Below, one piece after another: positions 1-8,269 of a stretch of 64,000 nt of DNA (position 1 is its first letter; each line of letters starts with the position of its first letter). Origin of the DNA: Pokkaliibacter sp. MBI-7 (lineage in GTDB: Bacteria; Pseudomonadota; Gammaproteobacteria; Pseudomonadales; Balneatricaceae). The stretch is from the NCBI RefSeq assembly GCF_029846635.1, contig NZ_JARVTG010000002.1, positions 310,001 to 374,000 of the forward strand, given 5' to 3'. Position numbers and translations under genes: made by a program. The notes below the pieces were generated by a model. That model was given only the letters and a program-made list of their open reading frames with translations, did no database searches and was not told the DNA's origin.

Positions 1-63
1 CCCATGCTGGATCTGTTCCTTGATGAAGTGAAAAAGGCCAACGCCCATAACTACATGCAGTAA
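1..63 (+). CDS. C-terminal end of an unidentified protein (partial)
   Basis: The first reading frame is open from the window edge and stops at TAA (61-63), leaving 20 residues ending in NAHNYMQ. The gene start lies outside the window. The fragment is too short to assign a family. It is separated from the next gene by 129 bp holding a perfect hairpin, so it probably belongs to an upstream transcription unit. Confidence 0.55.
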   Translation, partial: PMLDLFLDEVKKANAHNYMQ

Positions 64-105
64 TCCTGTCACCTGCTCTCGCGGTGGGATGCAGGACAGG
101 AGCCC

Positions 106-133
106 GGCGAGCCAGCACTGCAGCTGGCTCGCC
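106..133. terminator. Perfect 11-bp hairpin after the partial gene
   Basis: GGCGAGCCAGC (106-116) pairs exactly with GCTGGCTCGCC (123-133) around a 6-nt loop. There is no clear T-run on the plus side, so it may be an imperfect terminator or an mRNA 3'-end stabiliser rather than a canonical intrinsic terminator. Confidence 0.4.
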
Positions 134-192
134 TTCAATGTCAGCTGTTCCGATCCAGCCGCCTGATGGGTGGCCATACACAGAGGTTAATC

Positions 193-1686
193 ATGAACGT
201 GTTTGTTGCCTCTCTGGCGACCGAGACCAACACCTTTTCGCCGGTCTATACGGACATACACTCTTTCAGAGAGAGCTTTTATGCGGCGCCGGGTGAGCAC
301 CCGGACACGCCGACACTGTGCAGTGCACCTTTTATTGCCTGCCGGGAGCTGATCAGAGCGGAAGGCTGGTCACTGGTTGAAGGCACGGCCACCTGGGCAG
401 AACCGGGTGGGCTGGTCAACCGTCAGACCTACGAGCAGCTGCGTGACGAAATCCTGGCGCAGTTGCGCGCCGCCATGCCGGTACAGGGTGTGATTCTGGG
501 GTTGCATGGCGCCATGGTGGCGGATGGTTATCTGGATTGCGAAGGCGATTTGCTGGAGCGTGTGCGGGCTATAGTCGGCCCGGATGTCACGATTGCGGCG
601 GAGTTTGATCCGCACAGCCATCTGACCGAAAAGCGCTTTAACAACTGTGATCTGATGGTGGCGTTCAAAGAGTTCCCTCATGTCGACTTTCTTGACCGCG
701 CATACGATCTGGTGCGTCTGGCCGTGCGCCATATGAAGGGGGAAATCATCCCGACCAAGGCCATGTTTGACTGCCGCATGATCGAAGTGCTGCCGACCAG
801 TCGTGAGCCCATGCGCAGTTTTGTTGACCGCCTGCAACAGCTGGAACAGCAGCCGGGCGTTCTGACTATTTCCGTGATTCACGGCTTCATGGCAGGTGAT
901 GTGCCGGAAATGGGCACCCGGGTACTGGTCATCACCGATAATGATCCGGCACGGGCGACGCAGCTGGCGGATACGCTGGGTATGGAGCTGTATTCCTTCC
1001 GGGGCACCACGCGGCCTCCGTATCTGGCGCCTGTCGATGCCGTGCAGGAGGTGATCAGCTCGCCTCATCAGCCCGTCGTGCTGGCGGATGTCTGGGACAA
1101 TCCCGGCGGTGGTGTGGCTGGAGATGCCACCTTGTTATTACGTGCCCTGCTGGATGCCGGTGTGAATGATGCGGCGGTGGGGACCATCTGGGATCCGATG
1201 GCAGTGCGTTTTTGTCTGGCGGCAGGTGAGGGTGCTGTGATTAAGCTGCGCTTTGGCGGCAAGTCCTGTGATAACGGCGGCGCACCGGTGGATGCCTGGG
1301 TAGAAATCAAGCGCACTGTCCGTGAGGCAGTGCAGGATTTTGGTGAATCCGTGGTGCCCATGGGGGATGCCGTGTGGATTCGCCTGCAGGGCACCGAGAT
1401 GGATATCATCCTCAACTCCAACCGGGCGCAGGCCTTCTCGCCCACCCTGTTCAGCAATATGGGTATCGATCCGCTGAGCAAACCTATCCTGCTGATCAAG
1501 TCCACTAACCATTTCTACGATGCGTTTTCCCGCATCAGCCAGCACATCGTTTACTGCGATGCCGGTGCACCCTACCCGAGCAATCCGAAGACTAATGACT
1601 ATCGTCATCTGTCCCGGCCTATCTGGCCTATTGTTGAGCACCCTCATGCTGCAGCGAGCACTGTTATCAGCGAGGTAAGTACATGA
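193..1686 (+). CDS. M81 family metallopeptidase (MlrC / microcystinase C-like)
   Basis: This gene encodes a 497-residue cytoplasmic protein of the MlrC (DUF1485/M81) family, putative zinc hydrolases acting on small amide or peptide-like substrates. The N-terminal ETNTFSP motif (from residue 11), DPHSH (139-143) and EFPH (His about 163) are typical candidate metal-binding segments. The C-terminal half has the family's DNPGGG..GD stretch near residue 300. The ATG at 193 is chosen because AGAGG lies six bases upstream; an upstream in-frame ATG at 166 has no ribosome site. The stop overlaps the next gene's ATG (ATGA), so the two are translationally coupled. The natural substrate cannot be read from sequence; the partner suggests a D-amino acid or hydroxy-amino acid derivative, which is inference. 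Confidence 0.85.
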   Translation: MNVFVASLATETNTFSPVYTDIHSFRESFYAAPGEHPDTPTLCSAPFIACRELIRAEGWSLVEGTATWAEPGGLVNRQTYEQLRDEILAQLRAAMPVQGVILGLHGAMVADGYLDCEGDLLERVRAIVGPDVTIAAEFDPHSHLTEKRFNNCDLMVAFKEFPHVDFLDRAYDLVRLAVRHMKGEIIPTKAMFDCRMIEVLPTSREPMRSFVDRLQQLEQQPGVLTISVIHGFMAGDVPEMGTRVLVITDNDPARATQLADTLGMELYSFRGTTRPPYLAPVDAVQEVISSPHQPVVLADVWDNPGGGVAGDATLLLRALLDAGVNDAAVGTIWDPMAVRFCLAAGEGAVIKLRFGGKSCDNGGAPVDAWVEIKRTVREAVQDFGESVVPMGDAVWIRLQGTEMDIILNSNRAQAFSPTLFSNMGIDPLSKPILLIKSTNHFYDAFSRISQHIVYCDAGAPYPSNPKTNDYRHLSRPIWPIVEHPHAAASTVISEVST

Positions 1687-2759
1687 ACCAGTTTACTGAT
1701 CTTGATACGCCCTGCGTGGTGATTGACGAAGACCGGGTGGAGCGGAATATCCAGCGCTTTCAGGCATTCTGCCAGCAACACGGGGTGCAGCTACGGCCAC
1801 ATATCAAGACGCACAAACTACCCTATATAGCGCATAAGCAGCTGGCAGCCGGTGCCTGTGGTATTACCTGTCAGAAGATTGGCGAGGCGGAAGTGTTTGC
1901 CGACGCAGGCTTCGATGACATCCTGCTGACCTTCAACATTGTCGGCGAGCCCAAGCTGCAACGGCTGCTGGCATTGGCACGGCGTATCAGGCTGACGGTG
2001 GTAGCTGACAGTCGGACCGTCGTTGAGGGGCTGGCCCGGGCGATGGCTGGCACTGATGCAGAGCTGGGAGTCATGGTGGAGTGTGACACCGGGGCAGGGC
2101 GCTGCGGTGTGCAGACCCCTGCTCAGGCATTACAGCTGGCCGAGATGATTCAGGCCAGCCGCGGCCTGACCTTTCGCGGCCTGATGACCTACCCTAAGGC
2201 GTTCAGCGAACCAAAGGTCGAGGCCTGGTATCGCGCTACGCAGAGGCTGTTTAACCAGCATGATCTGTTTATTCCCTGTTTCAGCAGTGGCGGTACGCCG
2301 AGTATGTGGCATCTGGCGCAGGCACCGATGGTGACCGAGTACCGGATCGGCACCTATGTCTATCAGGACCGCTCACAGATTGCAGCTGGCGCCTGCACGG
2401 CAGAGGACTGTGCGCTGCATGTGCTGGCAACCGTGGTCAGTATGCCTGTCGCAGGGCGGGTGATTATTGATGCGGGCAGCAAGGCGCTGACATCGGATCT
2501 GCTCGGTCTGGAGGGATACGGTCAGGTAGTGGGCTATCCGCAGGCGCGGGTCGTGGGGCTCAGTGAGGAGCACGGCACGCTGGATACTACAGGCTGCGCG
2601 CAGCAACCACAGATTGGTGATCAGCTGTTGCTGTTGCCCAATCATGCCTGCCCGGTGTCCAACCTGTTCGACGAGGTGTATTTCTATCGCAGGGACAGTC
2701 GGGGTGAAGCCAGAGTCGAGCGGTGTGAGCGGGTCGCTGCGCGGGGCAAAGTCACTTAG
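1683..2759 (+). CDS. D-threonine aldolase / D-serine dehydratase-like PLP enzyme
   Basis: This 358-residue protein belongs to the fold-type III (alanine racemase N-terminal) PLP enzymes of the DSD1/D-threonine aldolase group. The PLP-lysine motif RPHIKTHK is at residues 38-45. The C-terminal domain carries NHACP (His321, Cys323), the metal-binding His/Cys pair known in D-serine dehydratases. Likely activity is cleavage or dehydration of a D-beta-hydroxy amino acid. The 4-bp ATGA overlap with the upstream M81 gene implies one operon and a shared pathway, perhaps amide hydrolysis followed by processing of the released D-amino acid. Exact substrate is unknown. Confidence 0.8.
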   Translation: MNQFTDLDTPCVVIDEDRVERNIQRFQAFCQQHGVQLRPHIKTHKLPYIAHKQLAAGACGITCQKIGEAEVFADAGFDDILLTFNIVGEPKLQRLLALARRIRLTVVADSRTVVEGLARAMAGTDAELGVMVECDTGAGRCGVQTPAQALQLAEMIQASRGLTFRGLMTYPKAFSEPKVEAWYRATQRLFNQHDLFIPCFSSGGTPSMWHLAQAPMVTEYRIGTYVYQDRSQIAAGACTAEDCALHVLATVVSMPVAGRVIIDAGSKALTSDLLGLEGYGQVVGYPQARVVGLSEEHGTLDTTGCAQQPQIGDQLLLLPNHACPVSNLFDEVYFYRRDSRGEARVERCERVAARGKVT

Positions 2760-2972
2760 CAGGCTGTTGAAAAACGTCATCGAGGCAGCCGAGACAAGGA
2801 AATACCCCGAGGGCACAAGAAACAGGCGAAAGAGCGGAGTTTAGTGAGCTAAATGAGCATTTGACTCGCTCCGCTCGCCCCTTCGGGGCCGTGCTAAAGC
2901 ACGTTCAGCCTTTGGCTGTGAGCCTGTTTTTGACGCGGTATTCGGCAACGCAGATAGATTTTCAACGACCTG
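2760..2972. mobile_element. MITE-like element with terminal inverted repeats
   Basis: A non-coding stretch of about 213 bp is bounded by imperfect inverted repeats: CAGGCTGTTGAAAAACG at 2760-2776 and, on the other strand, CAGGTCGTTGAAAATCT ending at 2972. Inside are nested palindromes: GAGCGGAG...CTCCGCTC, CCCCTTCGGGG, GTGCTAAAGCAC and CAGCCTTTGGCTG. The left end abuts the stop codon of the PLP enzyme gene directly. No transposase and no clear target duplication are seen. This is the architecture of a miniature inverted-repeat element or an intergenic repeat of the REP/BIME kind; copy number elsewhere in the genome cannot be checked here. Confidence 0.55.
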
Positions 2973-3147
2973 TTCGAACGTTTTTAACAGGAGTCGACGG
3001 CACGGCAGATCGCCGGCGGAGGCTGCTAACTGCAACTTTGACGTGTAAAAGGGCAACGTAAGTTTGCGTTAAGGTTGATTATCTAACCTCTGATCACTAG
3101 CTAACATCTTGGTTGGTTCAACACTCCAGCGGGAGTACGGAGGTTCC

Positions 3148-3357
3148 ATGAATATCAATTCGGTGAGTGGCGGTGCTGATTATTATGGCCCGCAATCCCT
3201 GCAGTCAAAGCCCGAGTCTGCAGAGCCCAAGACTGCCGGACCTGATCGAGATGGCGACAGCGATGACAAAGCTGTTGCTGCCAGCTCAGGCAGTTCGGCG
3301 CCTACAACGAATGCAAGCGGTCAGACTATTGGTCAAATCCTGAACGTGACTGCCTGA
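3148..3357 (+). CDS. Small hypothetical protein (69 aa)
   Basis: This short gene starts at ATG 3148, chosen for its strong ribosome site GGAGG just upstream; an earlier in-frame ATG at 3109 lacks one. The product is 69 residues, begins MNINSVSGG, is rich in Ser, Ala, Asp and Gly, has no signal peptide or membrane segment, and ends in GQTIGQILNVTA. A good intrinsic terminator follows at once, so it is a free-standing unit. I do not assign a family. The disordered, Ser-rich composition with a more hydrophobic C-terminus is compatible with a small secreted or motility-associated protein, but that is only a guess. Confidence 0.6.
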   Translation: MNINSVSGGADYYGPQSLQSKPESAEPKTAGPDRDGDSDDKAVAASSGSSAPTTNASGQTIGQILNVTA

Positions 3358-3369
3358 TCGACCTCTACT

Positions 3370-3412
3370 GAAAGCTCTGGATACCCCCTTCATCCAGGGC
3401 TTTTCTTTTTTT
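3370..3412 (+). terminator. Intrinsic terminator of the 69-aa gene
   Basis: AAAGCTCTGGAT and ATCCAGGGCTTT form a near-perfect stem over a short pyrimidine-rich loop, followed by a run CTTTTTTT. This is a canonical intrinsic terminator on the plus strand. Confidence 0.8.
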
Positions 3413-3631
3413 ACCGCCATAAGCCTCCTGTCAAACGTCCCTCCCTGTGTCTCCGACAATCAAAATGCCTCCCGGTAGTGCGTTTTGCACCCTGAGTGAT
3501 CTGCTGTTGGGCGAAGCTGCTGCCAGCTGACGTGCTTTTCATGCTGAACAGTGCTGGCAGCGGGCTCAGTGATGTTAAAAATAGCTGAAATATCAACCCT
3601 TTACTTATTCTGACTGGCGGTACAATGAAAT

Positions 3632-3647
3632 TGGCACGCGATCTGCT
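3632..3647 (+). promoter_or_regulatory. Sigma-54 promoter of the nas/nir operon
   Basis: TGGCACG (3632-3638), four bases, then CTGCT (3643-3647) matches the sigma-54 consensus TGGCACG-N4-TTGCW at all but one key position. The GG (3633-3634) and GC (3645-3646) are separated by exactly ten bases. Transcription would start near 3658. This fits NtrC-dependent control of nitrate/nitrite assimilation under nitrogen limitation. Confidence 0.75.
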
Positions 3648-3657
3648 TTAGTGACAG

Positions 3658-3876
3658 TGAGTTTGGGGAATGGCAGGAAGCCATCGCGAAGGGACCTCGC
3701 ATTAATTACAGCAGTGTTGATCCGGTTACGTTGTAGGGTCAGCACACGAACGAAGGCGTTCTCACTCTGAATAACATCAGAGGGGAACGCCTTTTTTGTT
3801 TTCTGCTTCTGGAAAAAGCGTGCCACTGAGCATCGGCCCAGCCGTTCAGCAGGCAAGCCAAGAGGGGATGCACGAG
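3658..3876 (+). promoter_or_regulatory. Structured leader of the nas/nir operon (putative ANTAR-antiterminated)
   Basis: Between the sigma-54 promoter and the first gene lie about 218 transcribed bases. Structures seen are small hairpins near 3671-3701, a 10-bp stem-loop GTGTTGATCC/GGGTCAGCAC (3714-3745, two G-T pairs), and an intrinsic terminator at 3752-3797. A terminator inside a leader, preceded by stem-loops, is the design known for NasR (ANTAR protein) control of the Klebsiella nasF operon, where nitrate or nitrite lets polymerase read through. No nasR or nasST gene is in this window. The exact ANTAR hexaloop pair was not convincingly identified. Confidence 0.55.
3752..3797 (+). terminator. 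Leader terminator (attenuator) before nasC-like gene
   Basis: AAGGCGTTC (3753-3761) pairs perfectly over nine bases with GAACGCCTT (3785-3793), followed by a T-run. It lies upstream of the first structural gene and downstream of the promoter, so it is an attenuator and not an end-of-gene signal. Confidence 0.75.
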
Positions 3877-5133
3877 ATGACAGCAGAACGCCTTCTCATT
3901 GTCGGCAACGGCATGGCCGCAGACCGCCTGCTTGATGAGCTCTATCACCATTGTCCCGGCCGTTATGCCATCACCCTCTGTGGTGAAGAAAACAGCGCCG
4001 CCTATAACCGCATTCTGCTGTCACCCTATCTGACTGGTGAGTACAACGAGCAGGATCTGTTTCTGAAGACACATCACTGGTATCGCGAGCGTGGCATTGA
4101 GGTTCACATCGGCGGTGCGGTTGAACAGCTGCATGTTGAGCAGGGTTTTGCCATGACCAACGATGGCCGTCGCCATGACTTTGACCGGCTGGTAATGGCT
4201 ACCGGTTCCTTACCGCTGTCACTCGGGGTTGAAGGTGAGCAGCTGCCCGGCGTGATGGCGTTTCGCACCCTGGCAGATGCCCGTTATCTGCGGCAGCTGC
4301 CCGCAGCATGCAGGCAGGTAGTGGTGATTGGTGGTGGTTTGCTGGGTATTGAGGCGGCCTACGGTCTGGTGCAGCAGGGCAAGCAGGTCACTCTGTTGCA
4401 GCGTGGTCAATGGCTGCTGAACCGACAGCTGGATGAAGTGGCGGGCGGCTACTTGCAGCGTCACCTGCAGCGACTCGGCATTGAGGTTCGCCTCGGCGCC
4501 AGTACCCGACGCTTTATCGGCGCAGAGCATCTGGAAGCACTGGAGCTGAATGATGGCGAAATTCTCTTCGCCGATCTGGCAGTGCAGGCACTGGGGGTGA
4601 CGCCACGCACCGAGCTGGCCCGACAGGCTGGGCTGCAGATAGACAAAGGCATTCTGGTCAACGACCAGATGGCCACCAGCGCCAGCGGTGTTTATGCCCT
4701 GGGCGAGTGCTGCCAGTGGCAAAGCCAGACCTTCGGCCTGGTCGCACCGATCTGGGATCAGGCCAGAGTGCTGGCCCGTGCGCTGGCCGGGGAGCAGGAC
4801 GGTTATCGCTATCAGGACTTCGCGACCAGGCTCAAGGTTTCCGGTATCGATCTGCTGGCTGCCGGAGCGACCAGTAGCGACCGCTGTCTGACCTATGAAG
4901 ACCATGATATGGGCCACTACCGCCGGATTAATCTGGATGAGCAGGGGCGTATCAGCGGCATCGTGCTCTATGGCGACGTCAGTGCCGGCAATGCCTTCGT
5001 GGACTTGATGAAACAACAAAAAGAGGTCAGCCATCTCGGCACTGACCTGATATTCGGACCGCAACCCACTGCGTTTCAGGCTGAGCCTGAGGTGGTGGAA
5101 GAAGCAAATGAACCCGTGGCATCGGCCGCTTGA
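3877..5133 (+). CDS. nasC: FAD/NAD(P)H oxidoreductase, nitrate reductase electron-transfer subunit (NasC-like)
   Basis: This 418-residue flavoprotein has the class I pyridine-nucleotide disulfide oxidoreductase fold. An N-terminal FAD site starts LLIVGNGMA, a central NAD(P)H site reads VVIGGGLLGIEAA, and a C-terminal FAD segment (GVYALGEC) follows. It resembles the N-terminal half of NirB and matches the Klebsiella order nasC-nasB, where NasC passes electrons from NADH to the assimilatory nitrate reductase. ATG 3877 is chosen for AGAGGGG nine bases upstream; ATG 3868 would sit on top of that site. The gene is 21 bp upstream of nirB. The catalytic subunit NasA is not in this window, so the partner is inferred; a rubredoxin reductase-type role is the alternative. 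Confidence 0.72.
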   Translation: MTAERLLIVGNGMAADRLLDELYHHCPGRYAITLCGEENSAAYNRILLSPYLTGEYNEQDLFLKTHHWYRERGIEVHIGGAVEQLHVEQGFAMTNDGRRHDFDRLVMATGSLPLSLGVEGEQLPGVMAFRTLADARYLRQLPAACRQVVVIGGGLLGIEAAYGLVQQGKQVTLLQRGQWLLNRQLDEVAGGYLQRHLQRLGIEVRLGASTRRFIGAEHLEALELNDGEILFADLAVQALGVTPRTELARQAGLQIDKGILVNDQMATSASGVYALGECCQWQSQTFGLVAPIWDQARVLARALAGEQDGYRYQDFATRLKVSGIDLLAAGATSSDRCLTYEDHDMGHYRRINLDEQGRISGIVLYGDVSAGNAFVDLMKQQKEVSHLGTDLIFGPQPTAFQAEPEVVEEANEPVASAA

Positions 5134-5154
5134 GATGGGCATGAGGAAACACAG

Positions 5155-7695
5155 ATGAGCAAAGCCAAACTAATCGTTGTCGGCAACGGCATGGTCGGCC
5201 ACCAGTACCTGCAATCCCTGGCTGATCAGGGCGGGCTGAATCACTATGAAGTAACGGTTATCTCCGGTGAACCTCGTGTCGCCTACGACCGTGTCCATCT
5301 CTCTGAGTTCTTCAGTGGCCGCAGTGCTGCCGAACTGTCCATGGTGGCTCCGGATCAGTACGAAAACTGGGGCCTGAACGTGGTGCTGGGCGACCCGGTA
5401 GTGGCTGTTGATCGCAGCAGCAAAACACTGACGCTGAAAAGTGGCAGCGAGTTCCGCTATGACGCGCTGGTGCTGGCCACCGGCTCCTATCCCTTTGTGC
5501 CTCCGGTGCCGGGGCATGATCGCGAGCATTGCCTTGTTTATCGCACCATTGAAGATCTGGAAGCCATCATGGCCTCGGCGCAGGGCGCCAGAACTGGCGT
5601 GGTGGTCGGTGGCGGCCTGCTGGGTCTGGAAGCGGCCAAAGCATTGCGTGATCTCGGGCTGGAAACTCATGTGGTGGAGTTTGCTCCACGTCTGATGGCC
5701 GTACAGCTGGATGATGCTGGCGGTGCGTTGCTGCGCTCCAAGATCGAATCACTGGGTGTCAAAGTGCATACCTGCAAGAACACTCAGGTGATCGAGGATG
5801 GCGAGCAGGCACGTCATCGCATGGTGTTTGCCGATGGTGAGGTGCTGGAAACCGATCTGATCCTGTTTTCGGCAGGGATCAGGCCACAGGATGCGCTGGC
5901 ACGCCAGTCATCGCTGGAGCTGGGCGAGCGGGGCGGCATTGCTATCAACAATCAGTGCCAGACATCCGATCCGGCCATTTACGCTATCGGTGAATGTGCC
6001 CTGTGGAACAGGCAGATATTCGGGCTGGTCGCTCCGGGCTATCAGATGGCCAAGGTCGCTGTCAGCCATCTGCTTGGCGGTGAAGACAGCTTCACCGGGG
6101 CAGACATGAGCACCAAACTCAAACTGCTGGGTGTTGATGTCGCCAGTATTGGTGATGCCCATGGCCGCAGCGCAGGCAGCCGCAGTTATGTGTACCTCAA
6201 TGAGCGTACCGAGGTGTACAAGAAGATTGTGGTGGATGCGGAGGGTAAACATCTGCTCGGCGCCATTCTGGTGGGGGATGCGGAAGATTACGGCACGCTG
6301 TTGCAGTACGCGCTGAATGGCATTGAACTGCCAAAAAATCCTGAAGGTCTGATCCTGCCGGTCAGTGAAGGCGGTAAGCCTGCCGGTCTCGGTGTAGCTG
6401 CACTACCTGCCACTGCGGCAATCTGTTCCTGCCACGGCGTATGCAAGGGCGATATTGTCGCTGCGCTGGATGCGGGCTGTGTCGATGTGGGTGGGGTGAA
6501 AGCGGCAACCAAGGCGGCCACCGGTTGCGGTGGCTGCTCAGCGCTGCTGACTCAGGTAGTCAACCATGAGCTGGCCAGTCGCGGAGTGGAAGTCAGCAAG
6601 GATATCTGCGAGCACTTCCCGTACTCCCGTCAGGAGCTGTTCACGCTGGTCAGATATGGCCAGATCAAAACCTTCAACGAGCTGATCAGCAAGCACGGCA
6701 AGGGCCACGGTTGCGACATCTGCAAACCGGCGGTGGCTTCCATTCTGGCCTCCTGCTGGAACGAGCATGTGCTGAAAAAGCCCCACCGTGGTCTGCAGGA
6801 CACCAATGACCGTTTTCTGGCGAACATGCAGAAAAACGGCACCTATTCCGTCGTGCCCCGTATTCCCGGTGGTGAAATTACACCGGAAAAACTCATCGTC
6901 ATCGGTCAGGTGGCGAAGAAGTATGAGCTGTACACCAAGATTACCGGTGGCCAGCGTATCGACCTGTTCGGTGCCCGTCTGGAGGACCTGCCTGCCATCT
7001 GGGGTGAGCTGATCGATGCCGGATTTGAAACCGGTCAGGCCTATGGCAAGTCAGTGCGTACCGTGAAGTCCTGTGTGGGTTCCACCTGGTGCCGTTATGG
7101 TGTGCAGGATTCGGTCAAGCTGGCACTGGATATCGAGAACCGCTACAAAGGCCTGCGTTCACCGCACAAACTGAAGTTTGCCGTATCGGGCTGTACCCGT
7201 GAGTGTGCCGAAGCACAGAGTAAAGACATCGGCGTGATTGCGACCGAGCACGGCTGGAACCTCTACGTCTGTGGCAACGGCGGCATGAAGCCACGTCATG
7301 CGGATCTGTTCGCCACCGATCTGGATACCGAGACCCTGATCCGCTACATCGACCGCATTCTGATGTTCTACGTCAAGACTGCCGACCGCCTGCAGCGCAC
7401 ATCGGTGTGGCTGGACAACATGGAAGGTGGGCTTGAGTACCTGCAGCAGGTCATCATCGAAGACAGCTTGGGCCTTGGGGCAGAGCTGGAGTCGCACATG
7501 GCCAGTGTGGTCGATACCTTTGAGTGTGAATGGAAAGCCACGCTGAATGATCCGGAAAAGCTCAAGCGTTTCCGTCCGTTCATCAACTCGGCAGAAAAGG
7601 ACAGTGGCATTGTGATGGTCGAAGAGCGTGGTCAGTTGCGTCCTGCCACGCAGGCCGAGAAGGGCGATCTTATTCCACTGGCGAAGGTGGGTTAA
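5155..7695 (+). CDS. nirB: Assimilatory nitrite reductase [NAD(P)H], large subunit
   Basis: NirB reduces nitrite to ammonium with NAD(P)H in the cytoplasm. The 846-residue length is almost identical to E. coli NirB. In order it shows an FAD site (VVGNGMVGHQYL, residue 8 on), an NAD site (VVGGGLLGLEAAKAL, about 160), a BFD-like [2Fe-2S] region (CSCHGVC from about 424 and CGGC), a second Cys pair (GCDIC near 520), and the siroheme/[4Fe-4S] ligands: CVGSTWC near 639 and CTREC near 680. It lies 21 bp after the NasC-like gene and 80 bp before nirD. Confidence 0.96.
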   Translation: MSKAKLIVVGNGMVGHQYLQSLADQGGLNHYEVTVISGEPRVAYDRVHLSEFFSGRSAAELSMVAPDQYENWGLNVVLGDPVVAVDRSSKTLTLKSGSEFRYDALVLATGSYPFVPPVPGHDREHCLVYRTIEDLEAIMASAQGARTGVVVGGGLLGLEAAKALRDLGLETHVVEFAPRLMAVQLDDAGGALLRSKIESLGVKVHTCKNTQVIEDGEQARHRMVFADGEVLETDLILFSAGIRPQDALARQSSLELGERGGIAINNQCQTSDPAIYAIGECALWNRQIFGLVAPGYQMAKVAVSHLLGGEDSFTGADMSTKLKLLGVDVASIGDAHGRSAGSRSYVYLNERTEVYKKIVVDAEGKHLLGAILVGDAEDYGTLLQYALNGIELPKNPEGLILPVSEGGKPAGLGVAALPATAAICSCHGVCKGDIVAALDAGCVDVGGVKAATKAATGCGGCSALLTQVVNHELASRGVEVSKDICEHFPYSRQELFTLVRYGQIKTFNELISKHGKGHGCDICKPAVASILASCWNEHVLKKPHRGLQDTNDRFLANMQKNGTYSVVPRIPGGEITPEKLIVIGQVAKKYELYTKITGGQRIDLFGARLEDLPAIWGELIDAGFETGQAYGKSVRTVKSCVGSTWCRYGVQDSVKLALDIENRYKGLRSPHKLKFAVSGCTRECAEAQSKDIGVIATEHGWNLYVCGNGGMKPRHADLFATDLDTETLIRYIDRILMFYVKTADRLQRTSVWLDNMEGGLEYLQQVIIEDSLGLGAELESHMASVVDTFECEWKATLNDPEKLKRFRPFINSAEKDSGIVMVEERGQLRPATQAEKGDLIPLAKVG

Positions 7696-7775
7696 GCATC
7701 TCTCTACGTTCCAGATAGAAACACAGAGGAGCGATGCAACCATTGCTCCTGCGCATAGTGATCAGTGAGGGCGAA

Positions 7776-8114
7776 ATGATGACCGAGTGGGTCAAGGTTT
7801 GCAGCAAGAGTGAATTGCCGGACGATTCCGGTGTGGGAGCACTGGTCCATGGGCACCAGATTGCATTGTTTTATCAGGCCGAGCTGGATCGTGTATTCGC
7901 CATCGACAATCACGACCCGGTGATGGATGCCAATGTGATCTGCCATGGCATCATCGGCGATCTGAAAGGCCAGTGGGTAGTCGCATCGCCTTTGCTGAAA
8001 CAGCACTACAATCTGGAAACCGGACAGTGTCTGGAAAAATCCGAGTTGCGCCTGCGGGTCTGGCCGGTACGGGTCTGTCAGGATCAGATCGAGGTGCAGT
8101 GGGCAGGCGCCTGA
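7776..8114 (+). CDS. nirD: Nitrite reductase [NAD(P)H], small subunit
   Basis: This 112-residue protein has the Rieske-like fold of NirD, partner of NirB. It lacks the CxH...CxxH cluster ligands, as is normal for this subunit, while keeping the family segment VFAIDNHDPVMDAN and a C-terminal EL.L..WPV.V stretch. The ATG at 7776 (followed by a second ATG) has GAGGG four bases upstream. An earlier ATG at 7734 would add an unlike extension, so it is not used. It is the last gene of the nasC-nirBD operon; a shared hairpin terminator follows. Confidence 0.9.
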   Translation: MMTEWVKVCSKSELPDDSGVGALVHGHQIALFYQAELDRVFAIDNHDPVMDANVICHGIIGDLKGQWVVASPLLKQHYNLETGQCLEKSELRLRVWPVRVCQDQIEVQWAGA

Positions 8115-8222
8115 GTGACTACTCTGCTGGCTGAGCAGGTGTTTACGCTCTGCTGTATGCCGGCGACGGCGTTAACAAGCCCTGCGAAATACTCACGCCT
8201 GGCACCCCCCATTCTCACGGGT

Positions 8223-8245
8223 AAAGGCGCTGCCTCAGCGCCTTT
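8223..8245. terminator. Bidirectional terminator between nirD and the Rrf2 gene
   Basis: AAAGGCGCTG (8223-8232) and CAGCGCCTTT (8236-8245) form a perfect 10-bp stem with a 3-nt loop. A/T-rich flanks give weak T-runs on both strands. It lies between the convergent ends of nirD and the Rrf2-family gene. Confidence 0.7.
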
Positions 8246-8269
8246 CACCTTTCTAGAACTACAACGTTT

